Origin: Symbiodinium natans
Taxonomy: Eukaryota; Sar; Dinophyceae; Suessiales; Symbiodiniaceae
Direction: 5' to 3'
Assembly (NCBI GenBank): GCA_905221605.1
Contig: CAJNDS010002102.1
Coordinates: 1,295,147-1,355,146 of the forward strand
DNA length: 60,000 nucleotides
Made by a program: the position numbers and the translations under genes. Positions 26,701 through 35,799 of the stretch are shown here, piece after piece (the stretch's first letter is position 1; every line of letters starts with the position of its first letter). A model generated the notes under the pieces. It had not been told where the DNA came from, ran no database searches, and was given only the letters and a program-made list of their open reading frames with translations.

Positions 26701-29700
26701 TTGGGCTAGGGAATATTATGCAGGGGCAATATCTAGACCTAGAAGAATCACATCATCGTGGGGCAAACATGCACCCCACGGTATAGCAGGGCTATATATG
26801 CGCCCTGCAGAGGGGCCGAAAAGGGCCCGCTTTTTATTGGCGCATGCAACATGAGCATCAGCATCATCGGCATCCGCACGACAGTACAGTCATGTCCTAT
26901 AAATTAACAATTAAGGTGTGATTGACAAGGCCAAGATTCGCATGGGCGCAAAACTGAAACGTCGAATGTGCCTGGACGAGCGAGAGATCGGAGATGGGCT
27001 CAAATGGCTGGTGGATAGAGGGCACGTGAATCAGGGCATGGCAAAGCATACGGCGCGGGCTCAGGCAGCGGCATGCAAAGAGCTGCCCGAGATCAAACCG
27101 GATTGGAACTGGGCTAAAGACAGACGGAAAGCCACGAGCAGAGCTACGTCCAGGACCTGTTCTATCCTGGAGACGAACCGTGCAGTCGAACAGCTCGGCG
27201 TCAAAAGTTCCCGGTTTGGCAACACAGGTCTGGGCCCTCCGGTGGATGGCCGATCGAGGGCCTTTAGCAGCTACCCGCACGAACGCTCGGCGAGACATTG
27301 CCATCTGGCCAACTGGGACTGGCTGGCTCTTGCGGGGGCGGGGCAACGTGCCGTGGCGGCGCTAGGGCAGGAGGCGAGTGGCTACACCCTCAAGTAGCAC
27401 ACCGTACCCACGCCTCAGACTCGAGGACGTTGAGGGATTGAAAAGCTGGGGGGCTTTGGGCAGAATATCAGAGACATATCCTTTTTGAATACTAAGTGTT
27501 CAAGACTAGTGGAAGTACGTTTAGGTTTAACGGGCGGCGCTTCCCAAACCCCATAAACCCTACAACCTCAAGCGCTGCCGCTGCGGAAGTGCTGCCCAAG
27601 CCTTAAAACCCCAAGGCCGAAGCCCAAATCCTATAACCGCAAAAGTTCCAACGGAGAAGTGCTGCCCTAAAGCCCTAAAACCTAAAGCCCGAGACCCTTT
27701 AACCTCCAGCGCTTTTAGGCACCCAGCACTGAAGAAATGCTGCCCACACTCTACCCTTAAGCCTTAAGCCTTAAGCCTTAAGCCTTGAGCTCCTAGCATC
27801 CCCTTACTAAACACCCCATACAGATCCTGCAGGAGCAATTGCTGGCTAACGCTACGAACACGTTCAAGTCCCAAAGCAAGAACAAGCCCCCCCCACAAAA
27901 AGACATATATGTATGTCTATATATGTACACACGTTATATTATGTCATAATAAGTTATACTATATCTTATATACTCTGTTTTATTATGATTACTATTATTT
28001 CTATTATGATGTTTATTATTGTCATTATTAGTACTATTATGTTCTTTATATACTGATATCATAATCAGCTAGAGCAACAATAACAATATTAAAAGAGGAA
28101 GCTAGCACAGCTGGGCTTGAGTTTTACTTGCTTTAGCCAGGGGACCGGTCAACCCCATAAGAGACCAGCCACAGAGGTTTAGGGTTTAAGGTCATAGGGT
28201 TTTGGGCTTTTGAAGTTTTAAGGGATTCTGGTTTAAGGGTCTCTGTGCAAAAGCGCACCTCATGCTCCAAGCATGTCCTCACACCAGGGCCTAGGGTTTA
28301 GGGTTTAGGGTTTAGGGTCCAGGGTTCAGCGGCTTGGGTGAATGTGAACGTCCACGGGAGGGCATGGGCCTTGCTCGGCACTCCTAGTGTAGTTCGTCAG
28401 TCGTGATAGTCGCAGGCCGAAACTTTACGCCCCCAGGGCCATGAACCCCAACCCGACGTCCTCCAAACGACCTCTCTTTGCAAGCGGCTGCGAAGCTCCC
28501 ACTCACCCTGACCGTCGGATGGGACTCCAACGTAAAGGCCGTTGGCTCAGAATTTTTTCCAGGTTCTTCGGCTTCTGGTTCAAGGCTTAGGGGCCGAGAG
28601 AAATCAAACAGAAAACTCTGCCACATCCCTTGCGTTCGACAACTTGCTACGCATTTTGCCACTGTGAATGAAGTTGGTGGGGCTTCGGGCCGAATACTTT
28701 CAGCCGTTTTTTACAGTTTGTATCTTCCAGAGATCATTAGAAGCCTACTTATCAAAGGCCCTAGCGCGTCTCGAAAGGTTGGACATCCCTCAGTCCATGT
28801 TTCGCATCGGGGCGACTCTAAACCTCAAACACGTCTGCACCTTCGGCGGGAGTCTGTCTCAAACCCGGGCCTGCGGCCTCGTGCGACTTCGCCTCTAGCA
28901 CCCTTAGGTACAACGTGGACTCTAAACTTTATGTAGAATCCCAAAGACGTCTTCAGCAACCGTGAGCAGAACCTAAACCACCAACCCCGAGCACCCCACT
29001 TGCTTGAAGCCCCGCTGCCTGCGTCTTGTCTTGGAGCATCGCAGAAGGGTGCAGGTCATGGCCGCACTTCATGTGCCACACACAGGCACAGACAGACGCA
29101 CGCGCGCACGCACGCACGCACACACAGAACAGAGGGCAAGAGAGAGCGGTAAAGTCAAAGCCATGAGCAGCCTAAGCTCCGTGGCCAAAACGCCCTGAGT
29201 GTGACATCTCATACAACGAGATCTTAGCGTAAAGCGTGCATCCCACCAAAATGCTGAATAAACGCAATTCACGTCTCTTCCCCAGGGTAAGTTTCGTTTC
29301 TGAGCTGATGTCCGACTGGCGAGACACGTCCGGCTTCATTGGTTGTATCAATCAAGCTCTTGGTTTCTCTGAACGGGCCTGCGTTTTCGAATTTTATCCG
29401 ATATCAGGTGTATGCTTGTGCAGAACGGAAAGCCGTTTCGGACTGAGCCGTGGGGCGTCTTACTGGAAATTGTTTTATGCACTGATGCCGGTGTGTTTTT
29501 TCCGACGAAATCTGCTCCCCCGTCCTCTGCCGAGAAGATGTTCTCCAAATACATCCATGCTCGCTGAACCTATACTGAACTTGGAACCCTAGCAAAAAAA
29601 AAAAACACACACACACGTCATTTTAGCTGCTTCTTAGGACTTAGTGCCCAAAAAAAACACTAAAAAAAAAAACATTCCCAAGAATCCCCAAGGAGCAGTG

Positions 29701-32700
29701 TACCACTCGTCTATCACATCAGCTGCCTGGTTGATCCGCTTCTCCCAGATTTCCACCTTCTCACGGATGCCATGGATAAACCGACTCCCCATCATGGTCG
29801 CGATGGTCACGCCGTGATCCTCGCAGAGGGTGATGACATCTTGGAGGTCGCCGAGAATCCACAAGTCCTTCTGATTCCTGTGGTTCATGATCGGCAGCTC
29901 CAGATCTGCCCAGGCAGCGATCACCTGCTCCAAAGATTGTTCCAAAGCAAACTCGCCACTGGCATTTGCAGACACCTCGGACACATACTCGCGGTGGTCA
30001 AAGATGCCGTTGCCCTCCAGCTGCGTCAGACTGATGCTGCTGACCGACGTCGGCCCTTTGTATGCCAGATTGATCTTCTTGAAGATTTTCTCCCAGTGCC
30101 GAGGACGAAGCGCTGGGTTCCCGAGATCCAGGATGCAGGGCATTCGCTCACGCCATTCCTCGATCATGGCTTTCACTCGGACTGCCACTTCGTCGCCCTC
30201 CAAGGACTTTGTGAGGCCATTGGCGGTCTTGTAGGAAGCCATGACTTGCTTGTTCATGGACTCAACATCCACCTTCACGAACTCAGACACATTCCAGTTG
30301 TGGGACATCTCTTGCCACTGCGCAGTCACCTCCCAGAGCTTGAGCTTGTCATCGAAGACCTTGCGAGTTTTCGCGACTTCGACGAACTGGAAATGCCCGT
30401 TGCTTTCCTCCTCAGCTTGCACCTGGGGTGCTGCGCCGAGCAGGCCCTCGTAGTCAGTGAACGTCTGTGCCCGCTCTTCCAGCACTTTGACCTTGGTTTC
30501 CAAGATCTTGTCTAGCTCTTCCAAGACCTCGTGAGCAACCACGATCTTCTCCGCATCGACGAAGCTCCCGGTGAACAGCTCCTCTGTCACCCCCTTCATC
30601 TCCTCTTCGACTTTCAATGCCCTCTGGTACGTCTCCAGGGCCATCTCCTCCTTCATCTCGGCGATGAACTGGCTGGCTTCGATCATCTTCTTGTTGGTGA
30701 AATCGCTCTCGGTTGCCTTGAGCCCTTCGTAGACAACTTCGTCGTCACCGGGCATCCTCACTTTGTACTCCCTTATCAGAGAGTACATCTGCTCAACTTC
30801 GAACAGGAGGTCCTCCATGTCCGCCCTCTCATCTTGGACATTGTGATACATCTTCACATAGTTGGCAAACTTGCCCAGGTCCTTCGATCTTTCTTCTAGA
30901 AGCTTGTTCACCTGGTCGTAGCGGCTGTAGCATTCCTTGCACTTGTCCCGGGCTAAGCCAATGAGGCAGTTCTTCAGGAAGTTCAACGAAGCCTCTGGGA
31001 TAGGCGTCAATCTGTCTTTCAAGCTCTTGCCATTGACCAGAATGATGCCACAAATTGGGCTCAGTTTGAACCTGTCCAGATCATGCTGAAACGCTCTCAT
31101 CTTGGACATTTGATCATACAGCGCATCATAGTCATTCTCCTTATCGTTGAATGCATCCTCGTCCCATTGTTTGCCAAACTCGTAGATTGGCCGGAAGGGC
31201 TCGTACATCAAATTGGCAGATGCCTGCGTGTCTTCAACGGCGCTCGTGATGTAGTCTTGAAGACATGCCTGATATCCCACGAAGGTTCGGTCTTTCAACA
31301 GTATGTCCTTCACGGTCTGATGGTGCTGCACCCGGCAGAACTGGTCATACTGGCGCACACAGGTAATTGACTGCAACATGTTCAGCGTCTGAAACCAGCC
31401 ATCAGAAATCATAAACAGCATCTCGATGAATTCGTGTTTGCCCGGTTCCAAGGAAATGCCCTGGTCTGACATATCCACGTTTGTCACGAAAAGCTTTGGC
31501 GCGTTCTTCTGGTCCAAGCGGTTCCAGAACACCTTGACAGCTTCGATAGCTGTCTGCACCAGTGCAGCCTGGAACATGTAGTCAATAACCCGGATGCAGT
31601 CGCCTAGCAGGTCTTCGTCCCTCTTTGCGATACGCTGGAGTCGTGCTTTCTCACGTGCCTCTTCCTTCTCCTGTACCATGGACTTTGACTTGGAGCCAGA
31701 CAGCTGGTCTACAGCGGGCTCAATCTGCAAGGAGCGCTGCACGGTGGCAATCAGCCGATCAATGATGCCAATTGCAGCCTCATGCTTTTGCTCAAAATCT
31801 TTTTGTGCACTGTTGACAGGGCTGGCACGGATCTGCTGCTGCTTATCCATGAACTCCTGAACCGTGTAGTAGTTCTGGTCAACATGCATGATCTTCACTT
31901 CTTCCACTTCGCGCACAAGGCTGTTCACTTGCACCAGGGAGTCCACAAAGGTGGGCTTGGCGAAGAAACAGCACCTGCTGAGACGCTGCCTATGGTGGCA
32001 GTAGACCTCGTATCGTGCGTTCGTGCACCACTGAGTGATCACTTTCTTGTGGATGTAAAACTTGAAGAAGTTGATGGACTGCAGCACGCGGAACATCAAG
32101 CTCTGATGCATCCATTCCGTCAGGGAGATGCACTCGGAGAGGAGACCAGGTGCCACATGCACAATGCCGGTGGCAGAGATAGTGAAATACTCCGGGTTTA
32201 CCTGATCCTCTGGCACAACCATCAAGTCATACGGAGCAAAATGCTCGGTCTCTACACGATTGGCATACAAGAGCTTCGTCTTCGAGACGCTTCCACTCTT
32301 GGCGAAATATGCAATAGCATCCTCGCCAGTCTGTATTTGCTGCAACTCCTGGCTCTCCAACTCGTCTTCATTCACCTCAATGCCACCATTATTCTGCTTC
32401 AACAAGTTGCCCAGCTCTTGCGTAGGGAGAACCTCCTCGACAGACTTCTCTCCATCACCGTCAATATCTGCAAAGCTGTGTCCAATGTACATGCTCGTGA
32501 TCCGATCCAGATGCGGCATATCCAAGTCGACCAACTTCTTCGCGATGGCCTCCTCTTCAGTTGAGACTGGCTGTTGCCGCGCCTGCGCCGCTTCTCTGGC
32601 AGCATGCCGAACTTCGGCCTGCTCGCCAGGCCATGCCTCAAGCCGTCCGAAGGATGCACGAGAATGGCCGAGAGTGTAGGACTTCTCATGCGACCATGCA

Positions 32701-32933
32701 TTGTTGCAGAACGGTTGGGTCTTGAGCTGGCGTGTCGTTGATGGCAAGCCTGGTGATGTCGCCGACAAAGGAGGCAGCAGCACCCCGGACCGAGATTTTT
32801 TCAGCTGCAAAGGCACACCCCGACCATTGAGACTGCGGACGGACAGTTCACCAGCACTTGATGATCTGTCCATGTTCCGTTCCATCTTGTTGTCGATTTC
32901 ACCGTCTCCTCCTGCCAGGGAAATTCTGCCCAA
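14754..32933 (-). CDS. Axonemal dynein heavy chain, complete, four exons
   Basis: The motor subunit of an axonemal (inner-arm type) dynein, which drives flagellar bending by ATP-powered microtubule sliding. Exons are 29697-32933, 29525-29569, 22727-23943 and 14754-22617. Together they give 12363 bases, exactly 4121 codons with the stop. Residues 1-1094 are tail and linker, including the microexon reading AWMYLENIFSAE. AAA1 has a standard P-loop (GPAGTGKTE, about 1447-1455), then ACFDEF joined across intron 3 to NRIQVEVLS. AAA2 has GLTMTGKST (about 1728-1736), AAA3 GETGVGKS (about 2077-2084) and AAA4 GVSGVGRKS (about 2423-2431). The coiled-coil stalk and microtubule-binding tip occupy about 2670-2940. 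The C-terminus has CPIYKTSERKGTLSTTGHS. The length matches single-headed inner-arm heavy chains (DNAH3/6/7-like); the exact class is uncertain. The last exon has no intron in 7.86 kb, which is odd for this organism. Confidence 0.93.
22618..22726 (-). mobile_element. Dynein intron 3: introner-like element (GT-AG, 109 bp)
   Basis: Splits the codon of DE|FNRIQ in AAA1. On the plus strand it reads GAAC, CTTACTTC ... GAAGTAAG, GAAC. That is an 8-bp perfect terminal inverted repeat (22618-22625 and 22715-22722) flanked by a 4-bp direct repeat (22614-22617 and 22723-22726). In transcript sense the donor GT falls in the first copy of the direct repeat (GTTC) and the acceptor AG is the end of the inverted repeat. 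Removing exactly 109 bases restores GATGA+GTTCAAC, the conserved dynein sequence, and puts the two long frames in phase. This is the architecture described for introners derived from non-autonomous DNA transposons. Confidence 0.85.
24159..24460. repeat. Two degenerate copies of a ~155-bp unit, then an ACGC microsatellite
   Basis: The stretch containing GCGTCTGTCTGGAA and CGCCAGTCGGAAAAA recurs once, 152-156 bp downstream, with substitutions and small indels. The second copy runs directly into an (ACGC)n/(CACACG)n microsatellite at about 24427-24535. Both copies contain the TCGGAAAA motif found near both ends of the surrounding intron. Confidence 0.7.
24656..25664. other. Intron interior, no gene recognised
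   Basis: Part of dynein intron 2. There are short telomere-like patches near 24656 and 24920, then the first copies of a segment built on AGTCCGTACTGCAGCTGAGG at about 25450-25670. That segment returns beyond the 31-bp tandem array. Confidence 0.5.
25700..26030. repeat. 31-bp tandem repeat, about ten copies
   Basis: A unit of 31 bases around CCATCGGATCAAAATTGCTC plus AGCAGAGAGG is repeated head to tail about ten times with 10-25% divergence and one internally shortened copy. Because 31 is not a multiple of three, a reading frame crossing the array passes through all three phases, yet the plus strand stays open. That yields a spurious 190-residue frame. The array is bracketed by copies of another segment (AGTCCGTACTGCAGCTGAGG) at about 25450-25670 and 26100-26240. 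Confidence 0.85.
26240..27890. other. Intron interior, no gene recognised
   Basis: Part of dynein intron 2. It includes a 159-codon plus-strand frame (26918-27397) and a similar overlapping minus-strand frame, neither resembling a known protein. Around 27540-27790 are decayed repeats of the CCCTAAAACC and AAGCCTT type, probably eroded telomere-like arrays. Confidence 0.4.
27898..28080. repeat. AT-rich microsatellite
   Basis: TATAT and TTATTATTA-rich low-complexity sequence inside dynein intron 2. Similar AT blocks occur at 6984-7090, 34440-34640, 41137-41253 and 59107-59145. Confidence 0.8.
28179..28328. repeat. Interstitial telomere-type arrays
   Basis: Two short TTTAGGG arrays, a degenerate one near 28179-28205 and a clean one near 28290-28316, within dynein intron 2. 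Confidence 0.8.
29570..29696 (-). other. Dynein intron 1 (GC-AG, 127 bp)
   Basis: Exon 1 ends ...VIDEWYT and exon 2 begins VQRAWMYLE, matching the conserved dynein linker segment (DEWL.VQ..W.YLEPIF). The cut is ACT|GCTCC at the donor and TATAG|GTTCAG at the acceptor, so the donor is GC. Unlike introns 2 and 3, it shows no direct or inverted repeat at its ends. Its interior has T runs and a GT microsatellite. Confidence 0.85.
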
Positions 32934-33070
32934 GTACGTCCGAACATGCAGCAGCTTACGACTTCAGAATGTTGCACATGCGTCACGTGGTCATGATTCT
33001 GGATTCTGGCATGTTGAAGAGTGAACGAGGTTCGGTCCTTGAACGACCGGGAACGGTCAGCATGCACAAA

Positions 33071-33143
33071 TGTGGCGAGTGAGGATCAAACCCACTTCCT
33101 TAGGATTATGAGACCTTTGCGCTGCTTGTTGCGCAATTGCCAT
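33071..33143 (-). pseudogene. Decayed tRNA-Met(CAT)-like sequence
   Basis: Exactly 73 nt and foldable as a cloverleaf in standard spacing (7-2-4-8-4-1-5-7-5-5-5-7-5-7-1). The D stem is GCGC/GCGC, the anticodon loop is CTCATAA (anticodon CAT), the variable loop has 5 nt and the T stem is GTGGG/CTCAC. The defects are two A-C mismatches in the acceptor stem (positions 1-72 and 6-67), a D loop without the usual GG pair, and a T loop TTTGATC instead of TTCGATC. Two of these changes are what CpG decay would produce. It is probably a dead tRNA or the head of a tRNA-derived short element. It lies between the spliced-leader relic and the dynein start codon, in the same orientation. Confidence 0.7.
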
Positions 33144-33222
33144 TCTAGATCAGATCACTGCTTTTGAAGACAAGTGCGAGCACGCTGAAAGCTGCATGTG
33201 ACTACTGCATGTGCTTGCGAAG

Positions 33223-33244
33223 GTTGAGCCAAGATGGCTTCATA
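33223..33244 (-). other. Relic of the dinoflagellate spliced leader
   Basis: Read on the minus strand, the core AGCCATCTTGGCTCAA matches the dinoflagellate spliced leader (AGCCATTTTGGCTCAA) at 15 of 16 positions. It is in the same orientation as the dynein gene, with its 3' end about 290 bp upstream of the dynein ATG. The dinoflagellate leader is added to nuclear mRNAs by trans-splicing. A genomic copy upstream of a gene is the known mark of an mRNA that was reverse-transcribed and reinserted. The match weakens at the 5' end, as is usual for such relics. Confidence 0.7.
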
Positions 33245-35799
33245 CTGGCATTTGGACTATGACCGTGTCATATGTGCCGCGATGAAGAAGCAGAATCCTT
33301 GCGATGTTAGTGCGTGGACTCGGGAGCTCAACGCTACACTGTCACTGAGGACCCTGCAGCCGGCAATGAATACGAGGGTCCTCGATTTCATGGACTGGCT
33401 TTCACTGCAAGTTCACCGGAACACGAAACCCCAGGAAGTGAACCAGCATGAACCAGCCACACACCTTGCGACCCGGAGAGCCAGCCCCTTTAAGACTCGA
33501 GCTGAAGCCCTCGACCCTCCAGTCCGCGCCTTCCGCAGTCTCCGGAGTTGAGGCAGGTCTTCGCGCAGGACGGGCGCGGACCTGAAAGCAAAAGCCGTGG
33601 TTTGGTGAGTTTGGGTGCGGGGGTGTGCACCCCGGGCGACTTCAAGACACTGTCCAAGCCGAATGCCCACAACCTGAACATCAAACCCAAAAGCCCTTTC
33701 CAACCCAAAGCCCGAAGAAGCACAACCGCCCCCCCAACATGAGGATCTTTCCAAGAATGCCTTCAACCGCGACGTGCCTTTCTTCCAGACTGCATCCTAG
33801 ATCCCAAACACGACCTTCCCTTGAACCCCTGTATGCGGAGCGTCCTCAGTCTCCAACCCCGGTGGGAGACTGACGACGCCAACGTCAGCATCACAAAGCA
33901 CCAGCCCGTGCCTCTCGCTGCGGGATCCGCTTGAGGAGCGATTGAGGTCCAAATGGCCATCCATCCAACCATCCAACCTCCTAAAACACTCTCCCGCGCA
34001 CATCCGAAAGATTCCTCCGCATCCCCCCCCCCCCCCCCCCCACAGTACTTGGGGTGCCCCCCCCCCAACAAAAAAGAACAACACGAAATCTTCAGCTCTT
34101 GTGCCTCGCAGCCGCTGGACCCAGGACGCTCTGAGGCGTGAACCTTGTGTAAAGGCGCTCAGGGAAGCCCTAGGCAGCCTTATAGGTTGCAAGACGATGT
34201 TGAATACATACAGTCGCCCGTTCATGAACCGCCCGGTGTGGGTTGATTCTGCTACTCAGTGCAGGGGGCCCATAATTGTGATCAACCTCCAGCTTCGAGT
34301 CCACATGTAGGAACCGTGTGTCATTCAAGTATTGCACCCCCTTGCTTAAAGGACGGAAACTCAGCAGTGGCCCTAAACGAATCCCTCAAGGCTCTGAGGC
34401 TGTCACTTGAGCAGTCTTGAACGCCCACAAACTCTATAGACACAATATACAGATATATCTATTTATTTATGTATCTGTAGATGTATATACATGTAGTATA
34501 GAGATCATGTTTTTTCATACTTGTATTGGTTGTTGTACATACACATAAGTTTTTCCGTATTCATGTGTATAATACATGTATATGACATACTTTCTTGTAT
34601 TTCTATCTATATGTATATCTGTATTTATAGCACTTCATGGTTGCATGCTTAAGATACATATTAGGATGAACGAAAAGCACCGGATATGAAACGACGCAGC
34701 TGCCTTTTTCCGGTGCGACTCCCGGCCGCACGGCCCAGCGGCCAGCCAAGCAGGTACCATCCAGGAAAATGTTGTCCCTAAACCCCAACTCTAACCCCTC
34801 AAAGGTTTGTAGGGGTTGGGACCCATTTTTTTTGCATCTCCAGGACTGGGCAAGGCTAGCCTGCTCAGCGCCACAGCACAGATCCGACCATGTTCTGAAT
34901 TGTCTCAAGCCATCTTGACAAAGCCTGCTTCAAAGCACCAAGGCTGAAAAAAAAAACCACATTGAGAATGAAATCTGATCCCAGCTGCAACGATCATGGG
35001 CTATCAGTAATTAGTGGGCGGATGCCGCTCAAGCAGGCGGCTTTGGTCGCGTCGTGAAACGAAGTAGTTTCGCTTACCTCGCTCGGAATATCAGAATATC
35101 TACTGGCGCGTCTGCCGGGATGTCGCTTGATTTCTGCGCAAGTATGAAGGGTTCCTGTAGCAAGGCATACATGCGGTGGAGCCCGCCAGCTGAAATGCCC
35201 GTCCTCCCTGTGCCCGCGTCACTCCGTCATGCCTTCAAGCTCGGCCACCAGTGTGCAAATGCCAAACTAACGCTGATGCATTTGCAGACATGCCAGTGCC
35301 TCGCTTGATCTTCGCTTTGTGAGCAAACGCGATGTCTCTGTCGGTGGCTCCTGGAGATCTGCAAAGCTAAACCTTGCGCACCATAGCACGCTGTGCTCGA
35401 ACCCTGTCCTTGGAAGCCTCTGGCACATCACTGTCGGTGTCACCAGCCTCCGCCATCATCAACATCACGTATTCACGTACCCTACCTACCCCATCAGCAG
35501 ACCTGCGCCCACTCATGCCGGAAGCAAGCGGGAGTTTGACGGCAAAGAAAAGAGAGCACTGCTTCTTCTTGTTTGCCATTATTAGTATTCTTTCTTCTTC
35601 TTTCTTCGTTCTTCTTCTTTTTGTAAATACGGTTGCATATTTTCACTTGTCTTACTTTACGGCACTTCAAGGAAGTGCCTGGCAGTCCTGGATATTCCTC
35701 CTGTCCGAAGAGTATGTGCAGAAGAGCCTCGCGCTGCTCAAATGCAAACAAACATGTCCAGCACCGGAAAAAAAAACATTGACTTCCACCTAGGATCCA
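33245..35799. other. No gene recognised; C run and AT block
   Basis: Upstream of the dynein leader relic. It contains C runs at about 34024-34042 and 34059-34068, an AT-rich microsatellite at 34440-34640, and short frames without recognisable similarity. Confidence 0.4.

Larger units (their letters stand above)
23944..29524 (-). mobile_element. Dynein intron 2: 5.6-kb GA-AG intron with terminal inverted repeats
   Basis: Lies between the microexon (ending SAE) and the linker exon (starting DIQRQLPQE). Both junctions carry GAGGAC, so the cut point is ambiguous over six bases, and only the GA...AG choice gives a splice pair reported for dinoflagellates. On the plus strand a direct repeat TCCTC (23942-23946 and 29523-29527) flanks an 8-bp inverted repeat, CGGGGGAG at 23947-23954 and its complement at 29515-29522. 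Nine bases further in, both ends also share TCGGAAAA, again inverted. The interior holds tandem repeats, microsatellites and telomere-type arrays but no gene that I can recognise. Confidence 0.6.

Noticed and set aside
26918-27397. 159-codon plus-strand frame in dynein intron 2
   Set aside because: No similarity to any family I know, an equally long frame lies opposite, and there are no splice or start features to support it.
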